A stretch of DNA of 28,922 bases from an uncultured Clostridia bacterium (GTDB taxonomy: Bacteria > Bacillota > Clostridia > Oscillospirales > Oscillospiraceae), in contig CAMDZY010000004.1 of NCBI GenBank assembly GCA_945910975.1, forward strand, positions 1-28,922, read 5' to 3'. A program made the position numbers and the translations under genes. The notes beneath the pieces were generated by a model. It was not told the DNA's origin and ran no database searches. It saw nothing but the letters and a program-made list of their open reading frames with translations. Positions 1 to 6,972 of this stretch are shown here, piece after piece (position 1 is the first letter of the stretch; each line of letters starts with the position of its first letter).

Positions 1-296
1 TCCACCTCGGAGAGCGTGGACGCCTGTGCAATGGCAGCCGACAGCTCGTCTGTCAGCTTGCCCTGTGCATCGATGGCCTTCAAAATCTCCTGCCGCCGCG
101 CATCGAGATTGCGCAGATACGTCAAGCGGTCGGCCAAGGTACGCAAGGTCGTGTCGTCCATCGCCCCATGCAACTCCTTGCGGTAGCGGGCGATAAAGGG
201 AATCGTGTTGCCCTCATCAATCAAAGCAATCACGTTTTCCACATAGGAAAGCGGACAATTCAACTCATGGGACAAAATTTCAGCAAAATTCGGCAT
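1..296 (-). CDS. tex: Tex-family RNA-binding transcription accessory protein, N-terminal part (cut by window edge)
   Basis: The frame opens at ATG 296-294 behind an AAAAGGAGGAAACT ribosome site and runs off the left edge, so only about 98 residues are visible. They match the Tex N-terminal helical region: the stretch VENVIALIDEGNTIPFIARY followed by RKELHGAMDDTTLR and LTYLRNLDARRQEILKAI is highly characteristic of this family. Tex proteins are about 720-residue cytoplasmic proteins with a helical N-terminus, a YqgF-like nuclease fold, helix-hairpin-helix segments and a C-terminal S1 domain; all but the first region lie outside the window. The gene follows the degenerate AAA gene by 57 bases on the same strand with no convincing terminator between them, so it may receive readthrough from the operon. 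It probably marks the housekeeping border of the unusual block. Confidence 0.9.
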   Translation of the reverse strand, partial: MPNFAEILSHELNCPLSYVENVIALIDEGNTIPFIARYRKELHGAMDDTTLRTLADRLTYLRNLDARRQEILKAIDAQGKLTDELSAAIAQASTLSEV

Positions 297-353
297 AGTT
301 TCCTCCTTTTGATTTGCTCTACAAAATCACCGTTTTGCGGCTTTTTATGATAT

Positions 354-1424
354 TTATGCATCAAGATTGTTGAAGTTATACCCGTTTTTCTGAAGCAGCG
401 AGGTTCCCATATCGCCAAACAGCTCCACCACCTGTTTCCCAAAGCCCTCTTGGGCGATTCGCTCCTGCTCGGATTGCTCGGATATCTTCTGTGCATTCGG
501 ATCCGGCATTTTTTGCAATGCGGGCTGCACAATGGCGGTAGACGCGGCGACTGTGGGCATTGCCGTAATCTTTGCGGCAATGCGCTCCAAGCCCTGATTC
601 AGGCTGTCCGTCAGCTGTGTAAGCGTTTGGAAAATCAGGCTCTGCTGCGTTTCGTCATGACGCCGCTGTGCTTCCACCAGCGCCGCCAGTTCTTCGTCAG
701 ATATGTGATGCGTGGGCGTTTGCTTGTTGATCCCCAACAGAATCGTGGCAAGATTTTCCATATCCGAATAGGAATACCCCGCCGTCAGTGTGCTTAACCG
801 TTCTATGGAAGATACGGTATCCGGGAAAATCTCCTCGGCCTTGATTTCAAAGAAGGTACAACGCGCCTCCTGCGACGGTGCGTCCACCCGGCAGCGCAGC
901 AGCGCGTCCCGGAGTATGGACGGCAGCGTCAGCTCGTTGTCGCTGACGAGAATCAGGAAAAATCCAAAATAGTCATCGCGGTGCATTTTGTACAGGTGCA
1001 CAGTGTAGCCAAGGAAATTTAAAACGCCCTGTGGATCGGCGCAGTCGTCTACATTTTCCAAAATAAGGTACAAATCGCTCTCGTTGTCGAAGCAGTCATC
1101 CAAAAGCGCGTTTAAACGTTCCTCGACAACACAAAGACTTTCGCCTTCCGCCTGCAAATCCGTCCCGCACAGCGCAAGATATTCGCTGTTTGCATTGGCG
1201 CCTTTCCGGAGCTGGTCAATGGCACACGCGGCAAGCGTATGCTTCCCGCATCCGACGGGGCCGGTGATATACAGACCTTCCGTGTTCGCCTCCTGTTTCA
1301 AAATGGTACGGATGCGCTCCTCCCACGGAAATTTTGTGTCAAGCAGATTGACCTTTTCGGTCAAGGCATCCATAATGACATCCGACTTGATTCGGATTTG
1401 TTTCAGCCATGCATCCGTTTGCAT
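354..1424 (-). CDS. Degenerate AAA-family protein, partner of the VPS4-like ATPase
   Basis: A 356-residue protein. I chose ATG 1424 because AGAGGAGGAAACC lies just before it; a longer frame to 1493 would run into a hairpin. One AAA module is visible: a P-loop-like GPVGCGKHT (residues 55-63) where His stands in the usual Ser/Thr position after the Lys, and a Walker B region LILENVDD (120-127) reading E-N instead of the usual D-E, so the catalytic Glu appears to be Asn. Further on, RDALLRCRVDAPSQEAR resembles the arginine-finger region and GYSYSDMENL resembles the GYSGADI segment of the VPS4 clade. The C-terminal 110 residues are a Gln/Ala-rich helical tail. Expected to bind nucleotide weakly or not to hydrolyse it, and to act as a regulatory or arginine-finger-donating subunit (inference). 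It is the last gene of the operon, 125 bases after the VPS4-like gene, beyond a strong hairpin. Confidence 0.6.
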   Translation of the reverse strand: MQTDAWLKQIRIKSDVIMDALTEKVNLLDTKFPWEERIRTILKQEANTEGLYITGPVGCGKHTLAACAIDQLRKGANANSEYLALCGTDLQAEGESLCVVEERLNALLDDCFDNESDLYLILENVDDCADPQGVLNFLGYTVHLYKMHRDDYFGFFLILVSDNELTLPSILRDALLRCRVDAPSQEARCTFFEIKAEEIFPDTVSSIERLSTLTAGYSYSDMENLATILLGINKQTPTHHISDEELAALVEAQRRHDETQQSLIFQTLTQLTDSLNQGLERIAAKITAMPTVAASTAIVQPALQKMPDPNAQKISEQSEQERIAQEGFGKQVVELFGDMGTSLLQKNGYNFNNLDA

Positions 1425-1465
1425 TGGTTTCCTCCTCTCATGCAAATCCTCGATGATACAAAAAA

Positions 1466-1532
1466 TTGCAAGTAACCGCAACGCACTCGTCAAGCGTCAA
1501 TGACACTTGACGAGTGCGTTTGCGGCTTGTAA
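1466..1532 (-). terminator. Large hairpin plus T-run inside the operon: terminator or attenuator
   Basis: Arms at 1476-1494 and 1506-1525 pair over 19 bases with one bulged base, around an 11-base loop. Flanking CAAG/CTTG bases extend the stem after a short bulge. Read on the minus strand, the hairpin is followed by CTTGCAATTTTTTG, so it has the form of an intrinsic terminator. It lies 3' of the VPS4-like gene and 5' of the second AAA gene. It should therefore lower expression of the second AAA gene relative to the rest of the operon, or act as a regulated attenuator. Confidence 0.75.
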
Positions 1533-1549
1533 ATGCCTTTCAGCGCACG

Positions 1550-2428
1550 TTAGCTTCCGTTATTCTGCGCGTATTCTTCCATTGCCGCAATTTGTGCCTG
1601 CGTGGAAGAAGGTGTCATTTTGTAGCGGATGCGTTCGTAATCGTCCACGTCCACCCGAACGTGTCCGGAGAACATAATTTCGTAGGTTTTCCGATCGCGC
1701 TCCTCATAGGACTCGAAGTCCGTAACCAGCGCCACCGCACGATCCCGCAAATCCAAAATCAGCGCATCTGCCAAGGCATTTAAGTCGCGATAGTCAAAGT
1801 GATCCGTTGTGGCAGCCATAATTTCCGGGCTGACGCCCTTCGCCACAGTCACATCGTTCAGGCGCTGGGCAAAAAAGCGCTCTCTTGCCGGCTCACTGGG
1901 CAGCGGCAGGCAGATGCGGTTGGACAGGCGGCTGCACACCGCAGGATCCACTCGCCACGGATAATTCGTTGCGCCGATCACGATCACGGCCTTCTCTGCG
2001 CGCTCGATATTGTTCCAGCCTTCCAAAAAGGCGTTGGTGACCGCCGCTTCATGCTGCTTTGCATTGGCACGCACGGGGCAAATGCCGTCGATCTCGTCAA
2101 AGAACAGCAGCGCCGGGGCATTGTCGATGGCTTCTTTGAATGCGATCTGCACGCGTTTTTCCGCAACACCGACAAGCGGATCCATCACATCGGCGCCGGA
2201 GAGCTGGATGAACTTCATGTTCTCGTACTGATTCATCAAATAATTTGCAAAGGCCAGCACAGTATGCGTTTTTCCGTTTCCGGGCAGACCGTACAGCATA
2301 AAGCCGCACTGGGGGCTGATTTTATAGTGGGAGTCGGTGTGGGGGAAGCGGAGATTGTTGGCGCGGCGCTTCAAATCCTCCACAACATCCTCCATGCCAA
2401 TCAAATCGTCCAGGGAATTTTTGGGCAT
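1550..2428 (-). CDS. VPS4-like (meiotic-clade) AAA ATPase
   Basis: A 292-residue single-AAA ATPase. Visible motifs: Walker A GLPGNGKT (47-54), Walker B LLFFDEIDGI (107-116) with D111-E112 intact, sensor 1 in GATNYPW (152-158), then D161, A163 and RICLPLP (171-177). The GATNxPW...RI.LPLP run is diagnostic of the VPS4/katanin/spastin branch rather than FtsH or p97. The N-terminal PKNSLDDLIGME lines up with the PNVKWSDVAGLE that opens the VPS4 AAA domain. Odd points: the usual RR arginine fingers read S166-R167, and the aromatic pore-loop residue of VPS4 (KWLG) aligns with Leu in PLVG. The gene is in frame with the MIT-like gene, six bases after its TAG. Expected role by homology: ATP-driven extraction of subunits from the helical polymer encoded upstream (inference). 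The ATG has only a weak CAGGAA ribosome site, so coupling or readthrough is likely. Confidence 0.85.
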   Translation of the reverse strand: MPKNSLDDLIGMEDVVEDLKRRANNLRFPHTDSHYKISPQCGFMLYGLPGNGKTHTVLAFANYLMNQYENMKFIQLSGADVMDPLVGVAEKRVQIAFKEAIDNAPALLFFDEIDGICPVRANAKQHEAAVTNAFLEGWNNIERAEKAVIVIGATNYPWRVDPAVCSRLSNRICLPLPSEPARERFFAQRLNDVTVAKGVSPEIMAATTDHFDYRDLNALADALILDLRDRAVALVTDFESYEERDRKTYEIMFSGHVRVDVDDYERIRYKMTPSSTQAQIAAMEEYAQNNGS

Positions 2429-2434
2429 TTCCTG

Positions 2435-2878
2435 CTACCAGCTCTCAATGGTCGCTGCGGGGACACGATCGGTTGCATTTTTCGTAACAAAGCCCGATGC
2501 GGTGGCGGCAGCCGGCGTATCGACGCTGCCAGCCGCAGTTTGATTGGCAACCGGCGCGTTTTCCTTGGGCGCCGGCTTGGAAACAGGCACCGGGCGCGGC
2601 GCCAGAATGTCCAAAATGCGCGTTGCTTCCTGCTCTGCGGAGGTTTTCAAAAGCTGCCACTTTGCGTAAACGGACCGCTGGGACAGGTTCATATTCATAA
2701 TTTCGGCGCAAACATCCGAAGCCATAACATACAGCTCCGCTTCTTCCTTGGTCGGGCGGCCGTCGTTGTCCCGACTTAAAATTTCTGCACGGCGGATCAG
2801 GCTGTTGTACTGGGCGGTCTTTGTGTTCATTGTCTGTGCATAGGAAGTAGCACCAAGGTTGTGTTTATCAAAAGCCAC
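2435..2878 (-). CDS. MIT-like helical domain plus flexible linker (N-terminal half of a split VPS4)
   Basis: A 147-residue protein. Residues about 20-92 form a compact helical region with the MIT pattern: AEILSRDNDGRPTKEEAELY, a second helix VMASDVCAEIMNM, then a third with KWQLLKTSAEQEATRI, which recalls the closing RAEKLK helix of MIT domains. Residues 93-138 are Pro/Ala/Lys-rich and disordered, like the linker between MIT and AAA in VPS4. The protein ends ATIESW at a TAG codon, after which CAG GAA ATG continues in the same frame into the AAA gene. MIT domains bind ESCRT-III tails and recruit VPS4; here that job would be done by a separate chain, or by a readthrough fusion. The MIT assignment is by eye and less certain than that of the AAA partner. 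It starts 15 bases after the ESCRT-III-like gene. Confidence 0.55.
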   Translation of the reverse strand: MAFDKHNLGATSYAQTMNTKTAQYNSLIRRAEILSRDNDGRPTKEEAELYVMASDVCAEIMNMNLSQRSVYAKWQLLKTSAEQEATRILDILAPRPVPVSKPAPKENAPVANQTAAGSVDTPAAATASGFVTKNATDRVPAATIESW

Positions 2879-2893
2879 GGTTGATTCCCTCCA

Positions 2894-3580
2894 TCAAAAG
2901 TCTGACATTTTTTTCATGCCTTCAGGGCTGAGGTCAAAATCATCTGCGCCGTCCGGGATGCTGCTCAGGCGATCATGCAGATCGGAAGACGCAGCAGCGG
3001 CACCTGCACGTCGGGTGGCCTCGGTTGCGCCGGGGTGCTCCATGCCCGAAAGGCAGCTTTCAATATCGCCGGTTTCCTTTAACGTTTCAAAGAACGCATC
3101 CAGAAGCTGTTCTTTTTCCTGGATGGCTTCTTGTGAGGTCAATTTTTTATAGGCGCCGCGATCCTTGAGTGCGTTGATCTGCGGCATATGGGAAAACTTG
3201 CTCCCCTTGCCGCTCATCTGCTTGACTGCGGCATCCAGCATTTCATAGGCGTTGGCGATGGCGTCATGGTTGCCGATTGTTTTCAGCGAAAAGATGGAGT
3301 CCTTGACCAGCATATAGCCAATTGCGGCATCCCACAGCTGCTGCTCCTGGATGATCGTGTCATAGCCGCCTCTGCGACCCTCTGCAATATTCTTGCTCTG
3401 CGCCTGGATGGTGCGGTTAAAATCTTTTAAACAAACCTCAAGCTGTCCACGGCACTTTCCCAGCGCCACTTGTAGCTCAACGTTTTTGTCCATGGCGGCA
3501 TTAGCTTTTTTATATCGATGATTCTTTTTTAACGCAGCCAGCGATTTTTGGATATCGCCCAGCTTTTCGGAAATGGACAT
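2894..3580 (-). CDS. ESCRT-III (Snf7/CHMP)-like filament protein
   Basis: A 228-residue, almost entirely helical protein, the usual length for a CHMP. The N-terminal half is basic (KKNHRYKKANAAMDK, EGRRGG) and the C-terminus acidic (DGADDFD), the charge split of ESCRT-III proteins. Residues 111-122 (AYEMLDAAVKQM) and 132-136 (MPQIN, followed by a charged helix to about 170) resemble the CHMP2 AMKGVTKAM and LPQIQ segments in order and spacing. Residues 200-208, D-L-H-D-R-L-S-S-I, fit the MIM1 pattern LxxRLxxL that MIT domains bind. An Ala-rich stretch precedes it, as in CHMP2. The next two genes encode the MIT-like and VPS4-like proteins, which strengthens the reading. Proposed role: a membrane-associated helical polymer disassembled by the AAA (inference). 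Alternatives are a PspA-like or unrelated coiled-coil protein. ATG 3580 follows GGGAG. Confidence 0.65.
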   Translation of the reverse strand: MSISEKLGDIQKSLAALKKNHRYKKANAAMDKNVELQVALGKCRGQLEVCLKDFNRTIQAQSKNIAEGRRGGYDTIIQEQQLWDAAIGYMLVKDSIFSLKTIGNHDAIANAYEMLDAAVKQMSGKGSKFSHMPQINALKDRGAYKKLTSQEAIQEKEQLLDAFFETLKETGDIESCLSGMEHPGATEATRRAGAAAASSDLHDRLSSIPDGADDFDLSPEGMKKMSDF

Positions 3581-3633
3581 AAGTATTCTCCCTTCAAATA
3601 GTTATTCTGATTCTGGGGCAATGCGGAGCTTTC

Positions 3634-4920
3634 TCAGTCGTCGATCACAAGCTCCTCGGCCGAAGCTTCCACCACCTGCTCCTGCGTAAGCTGTGCCACC
3701 GTGGCCGCCAGCTCCGCTTCGATCTTCTGGTTTTCCAATTCGGCGGCCAACTCCAGCGCGCGCTGTTCCTCCGGCATACGAATGCCCAGGCTGTGCGCGA
3801 TCAGTTCTCCGCCGTTTTTCACCTTTACATCCTGCTGCGCTTTGATCTCATCGAGCATACGCTGTGCCTGCTCCGTGGCAATTTCTCTGCCGCGAACTGC
3901 ACCGGGCGCATTGTCCAGCTGATTGATGCGACCCTCGATTTCTTCCATTACGGTTGCGTTTTCCGCAAACTTGGCATCCAGATCCGCAAGGTAGTGGAAC
4001 GCGTTTTCGACTTCATCTTTAAACTTGTTGAGTAGATTTTTGTCGGAAACGATTTTCATATTGGACAGATAATCTTTTAACATGCCAATCTGGCTGTTTA
4101 ATGTGCTCAGCGCCATTTTCTGCTGAACCAGCAGCGCCCGGTTCAGGCCAAGGCGAACATCCATCATTCTTTGATCCACAAGGTCGTTAAAGAGATCGCG
4201 CTCTTCCTTTGTCCACTTTGTCCGCTCTTCGGGTGCATCATGCTCCAGTGCATTCTTAAAGGCAGCTGCGCGGGGGCCGTTTTTGCTGATATCCTCATAC
4301 AAGGCCTCTCTTGCCTGTTCCTTTTCGGCTTCCCGCTTGGACAGGGTTTCCTCCTGCTGCTCGACGTTCACCGTTGTCGCATCGGCTTCTCTGCACATGG
4401 ACACCAAGGTGTACCAGCTTTCCAGATAATCCGTGTTTGTCTGCACATACTGCGTATACAGTTCGGTATCGGATTGCGGAACATGGGTGCGGATCTGCGA
4501 TACGCCGCGCACAATTGCGGCCTTTGCGGCCTTTGCGGCACTGGGGTAGCCACATTCCACGGCTTCCTTAAATGCGTTGACCAGCGCAAGAATCTTGGTG
4601 TCAATGGGGCGCAAATCCACCTGAATCGTCTGCGGATTTTTTGCAAGGAACTGTGCAACCGCTCTGGCGGCATACTCAAGGTCGCCGCAGCGCTGATTTT
4701 CATCGCTCTTTTCGGTGTCGACCTTGCTGTGCAAAAAGTCGATCCCAAGCAGGGTATCGATAATCATCTGCTCGTTGTTGGCGGTATCGTCCGTGATCGT
4801 TTTTGCTGCGGCCTCCTGTGCCTGCATCTGCTTGGCTTCCCGTCTGGCGCGCCAGTTTGAAAAGGGATTTGTAAATTTTGTTGTCGTTCCGCTGCTTTTG
4901 CTGTGGGTGGGTCTTGGCAT
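3634..4920 (-). CDS. 428-residue helical protein with basic N-terminus and acidic tail; possible second polymer subunit
   Basis: No family recognised with certainty. The first 35 residues are basic and Ser/Thr-rich, with TTKFTNPFSNWRARREAK possibly forming an amphipathic helix. Residues 36-180 are helical. A strongly coiled-coil region with EEQQE/EKEQAREAL-type heptads follows, then about 250-350 with long helices (ALSTLNSQIGMLKDYLSNMK, FKDEVENAFHYLADL, VMEEIEGRINQL). The tail is Glu/Ala-rich and ends EELVIDD. The order basic N-terminus, helical hairpins, acidic end is compatible with a larger ESCRT-III-like protein, but no clear MIM motif is seen; TelA-type proteins were considered and do not fit. 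The ribosome site GAGAGGAG precedes ATG 4920. It sits between the NTPase-like gene (40 bases upstream) and the ESCRT-III-like gene (53 bases downstream), so it is expected to act in the same complex. Confidence 0.5.
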   Translation of the reverse strand: MPRPTHSKSSGTTTKFTNPFSNWRARREAKQMQAQEAAAKTITDDTANNEQMIIDTLLGIDFLHSKVDTEKSDENQRCGDLEYAARAVAQFLAKNPQTIQVDLRPIDTKILALVNAFKEAVECGYPSAAKAAKAAIVRGVSQIRTHVPQSDTELYTQYVQTNTDYLESWYTLVSMCREADATTVNVEQQEETLSKREAEKEQAREALYEDISKNGPRAAAFKNALEHDAPEERTKWTKEERDLFNDLVDQRMMDVRLGLNRALLVQQKMALSTLNSQIGMLKDYLSNMKIVSDKNLLNKFKDEVENAFHYLADLDAKFAENATVMEEIEGRINQLDNAPGAVRGREIATEQAQRMLDEIKAQQDVKVKNGGELIAHSLGIRMPEEQRALELAAELENQKIEAELAATVAQLTQEQVVEASAEELVIDD

Positions 4921-4960
4921 AGTGATTCTCCTCTCTCCAATGGAGTTTTTATTCTACAAA

Positions 4961-6460
4961 TTAGAAATCAAAATCGGTGTCCCGAATGATGTATACGTCC
5001 TCTGCCGTATTCGTGGAATCGGTTTTCTCCGGTTTTTCCTCCTGCATTTCATCCAGTGCCGCATTCAAGATATCCGGCACCTGATTGGGAAGCTCTGCAA
5101 TCTCGACTGCGGACAGCTTTACGGTCATCGCCAAAATTGCGTCCTGGCACTGGCTCATTTGCTTTGGCAGCACCTCAAGCTGCGCCGTGATCCGTTTGCG
5201 TACCTCCAGCCCCAGGCGGCTTTGTGCGACCGTTTTGGCTTCCAGCTTGCGCGCCTTCTCATATTGATCGGATAAATTGATGTAGGTTTGATAGGACTTT
5301 ATGATTTTTATAACATTCTCCACGATGTCTTCCTGCCAATCATGGACATGGCCGATGGCAAAATCGATGGCCTGAATGCAGATTTTGTAAGTATTGATGT
5401 CCTTCGCTTTCCATTGCCGCAGCGCGCGATCCAGCAGGGCTTCCAGCTCGGTTACAATGCTTTTGTTTTCCGCGCAGCAATACGGATTGCAGACAACGGC
5501 GCCGATGTGGCGGATCGCCTGCACGGTCGATCCGTCCTCCTCCAGTGCCTTTGGCAACGGCAGCTCCGCGCATTTGGCGGCGTAGCTGTGCGCCACATGG
5601 AACATGGCTCTGCCCTTGACCGACGGATTCGACCCGCCGGCGCTCTCACGCACCAGCTCGTCCCAAAAGCTGTCCCGCAGCAGCGCCTGATAGAGTGCAG
5701 CAAAGGTGATGCGTCCGCCGATATTGCCGGGCGCACGCCGCGTACCGTTGCCGGAGCAGGCGGCGATCAGGCAGGCCGAAATGCGTTCAAGATCGTCCAG
5801 CTGCTCCAAGCGCTCCGGCTTGCCCATGGCGGCGCGCAATACGATGGGATAGACCGTTTCCATCGAATAAGCGCTCAGGAAGGTGCAGCGGCCGGGCATG
5901 GACTGCTGCAAATATTCATAAGTTTCGTGATTTAAAATCGTCTTGCGCAGCGCGACGCAGAATGCTTCCTGCGCAAGAATACTGTCCTTGTGCTGCCACT
6001 GCATATTGTCCTCGGCGTAGCATGAGGCCGTCAGCACAAGGGCGCCGTTGCCGGACGGTGCATGGATCAGCTTTACAATTTTATCGAAGCATTCTTTCCA
6101 GTTTGCCCGCGACATCACCTTGTAAAAATCCAACGCAGGGCAGACAATCGCCGTTTTGCCCTTCAACCACTTTTGGAAGCATTTTTGTGCTTTCCCGGCG
6201 GAGGAGAGGGTCTGCTGTGCGCCATGCAACCAGTCGCTGGGAAGAATTTTGTTGCAATCTCCAAAGGTGTGGATGGAAAATCCCTTGTCATCCTCACTCG
6301 CGCGAAGAAAGCACACCGCACTATATTGCTCCCTGAGGCTAAGCCAAAGGAATTGGTGCAAATTCAGCCGCAGAAGGCTCTGTGTAAAATAGCTGTCATT
6401 TTCATCTGCAAAGACAAGCTGCAGACCGGTTCCGACGGAAAACAAGGTGATCCCCCCCAC
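4961..6460 (-). CDS. P-loop-less NTPase-like protein with helical tail
   Basis: About 494-499 residues, not assignable to a known family. The N-terminal 170 residues alternate hydrophobic strands and helices; TAIVCPALDFYKV could be a relic Walker B strand and GALVLTAS a sensor-1-like strand, yet no Walker A loop is visible, so an inactive P-loop fold is the best guess. The middle is helical and Cys-containing (NPYCCAENKS). The last 120 residues are helical and coiled-coil-like, ending in an acidic, aromatic tail, RDTDFDF, that recalls the ...DDFDLSPEG...SDF end of the ESCRT-III-like protein. The start is uncertain: GTG 6460 opens the frame, but TTG 6445 lies six bases after a GGGGGG run that could be the ribosome site. 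It begins 20 bases after the zinc-ribbon gene and belongs to the same operon. Confidence 0.5.
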   Translation of the reverse strand: MGGITLFSVGTGLQLVFADENDSYFTQSLLRLNLHQFLWLSLREQYSAVCFLRASEDDKGFSIHTFGDCNKILPSDWLHGAQQTLSSAGKAQKCFQKWLKGKTAIVCPALDFYKVMSRANWKECFDKIVKLIHAPSGNGALVLTASCYAEDNMQWQHKDSILAQEAFCVALRKTILNHETYEYLQQSMPGRCTFLSAYSMETVYPIVLRAAMGKPERLEQLDDLERISACLIAACSGNGTRRAPGNIGGRITFAALYQALLRDSFWDELVRESAGGSNPSVKGRAMFHVAHSYAAKCAELPLPKALEEDGSTVQAIRHIGAVVCNPYCCAENKSIVTELEALLDRALRQWKAKDINTYKICIQAIDFAIGHVHDWQEDIVENVIKIIKSYQTYINLSDQYEKARKLEAKTVAQSRLGLEVRKRITAQLEVLPKQMSQCQDAILAMTVKLSAVEIAELPNQVPDILNAALDEMQEEKPEKTDSTNTAEDVYIIRDTDFDF

Positions 6461-6480
6461 CTATGTGAATTGAATGGCAG

Positions 6481-6972
6481 TTAAAAGAGCGAAAAATATG
6501 CGGACTCGGCGGTTTCTCCCATATCATTTTTCAAAAGTAGCTGCCAGCTGAAGTCTGCGCACAAGCGGAGTCCCACCTCCTGCAACGCAGCGCCGGGCAG
6601 ATTTGCGATTTCAACACTCTGCTCGCTTTGCTCCGAACCGTAGTCGATAAAAACGGTAAGGGACAGGTTTTTTTCGTCGGGAATCCGGGCGAATTTTTGT
6701 TCCAGCCAATATTCCCTGCCGTCAAATGCCGGTTCCTCGCAGAACAAAAGCCGCTCGTCATGATCCAGCACGATGCTTCCGTCTGCTTCTTTCCAATGAA
6801 AAATCACAATTCCGATGCGCACCGCCTGAAGAAAGCCCTGACGGTGCCGCTCGATCAGAGGTGCGATCAGATTTTCGCCATTGTCGATTTCTGCCGGGAC
6901 GGCGATCACCGGGAAGTTACATCTCGGACAAACGACGCCTTCAAATTCTTTGTTGCATACAAGACATTTCAT
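6481..6972 (-). CDS. Zinc-ribbon protein with a C-terminal beta-rich domain
   Basis: A 163-residue protein beginning MKCLVCNKEFEGVVCPRCNF, a minimal zinc ribbon using Cys 3, 6, 15 and 18. The rest is predicted by eye to be beta-rich with alternating hydrophobic residues (AVRIGIVIFHWKE, NLSLTVFIDYG, SWQLLLKN) and one helix; no enzyme motif is seen. ATG 6972 overlaps the TGA of the upstream coiled-coil gene (TGATG) and has GGAGG upstream; a GTG one codon earlier is possible. The same CxxC...CPRC style of ribbon opens the RCC1 and membrane proteins at 10891-16150, which suggests that these proteins share a partner, perhaps the Hsp70-like protein or the coiled coil (inference). Confidence 0.55.
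   Translation of the reverse strand: MKCLVCNKEFEGVVCPRCNFPVIAVPAEIDNGENLIAPLIERHRQGFLQAVRIGIVIFHWKEADGSIVLDHDERLLFCEEPAFDGREYWLEQKFARIPDEKNLSLTVFIDYGSEQSEQSVEIANLPGAALQEVGLRLCADFSWQLLLKNDMGETAESAYFSLF

Noticed and set aside
1799..2779. 326-codon open frame on the plus strand
   Set aside because: Antisense to the VPS4-like and MIT-like genes, Arg/His-rich composition, no promoter or ribosome site.
3634..4920. TelA (toxic anion resistance) family
   Set aside because: Length and helical content are similar, but the TelA sequence blocks are not visible.
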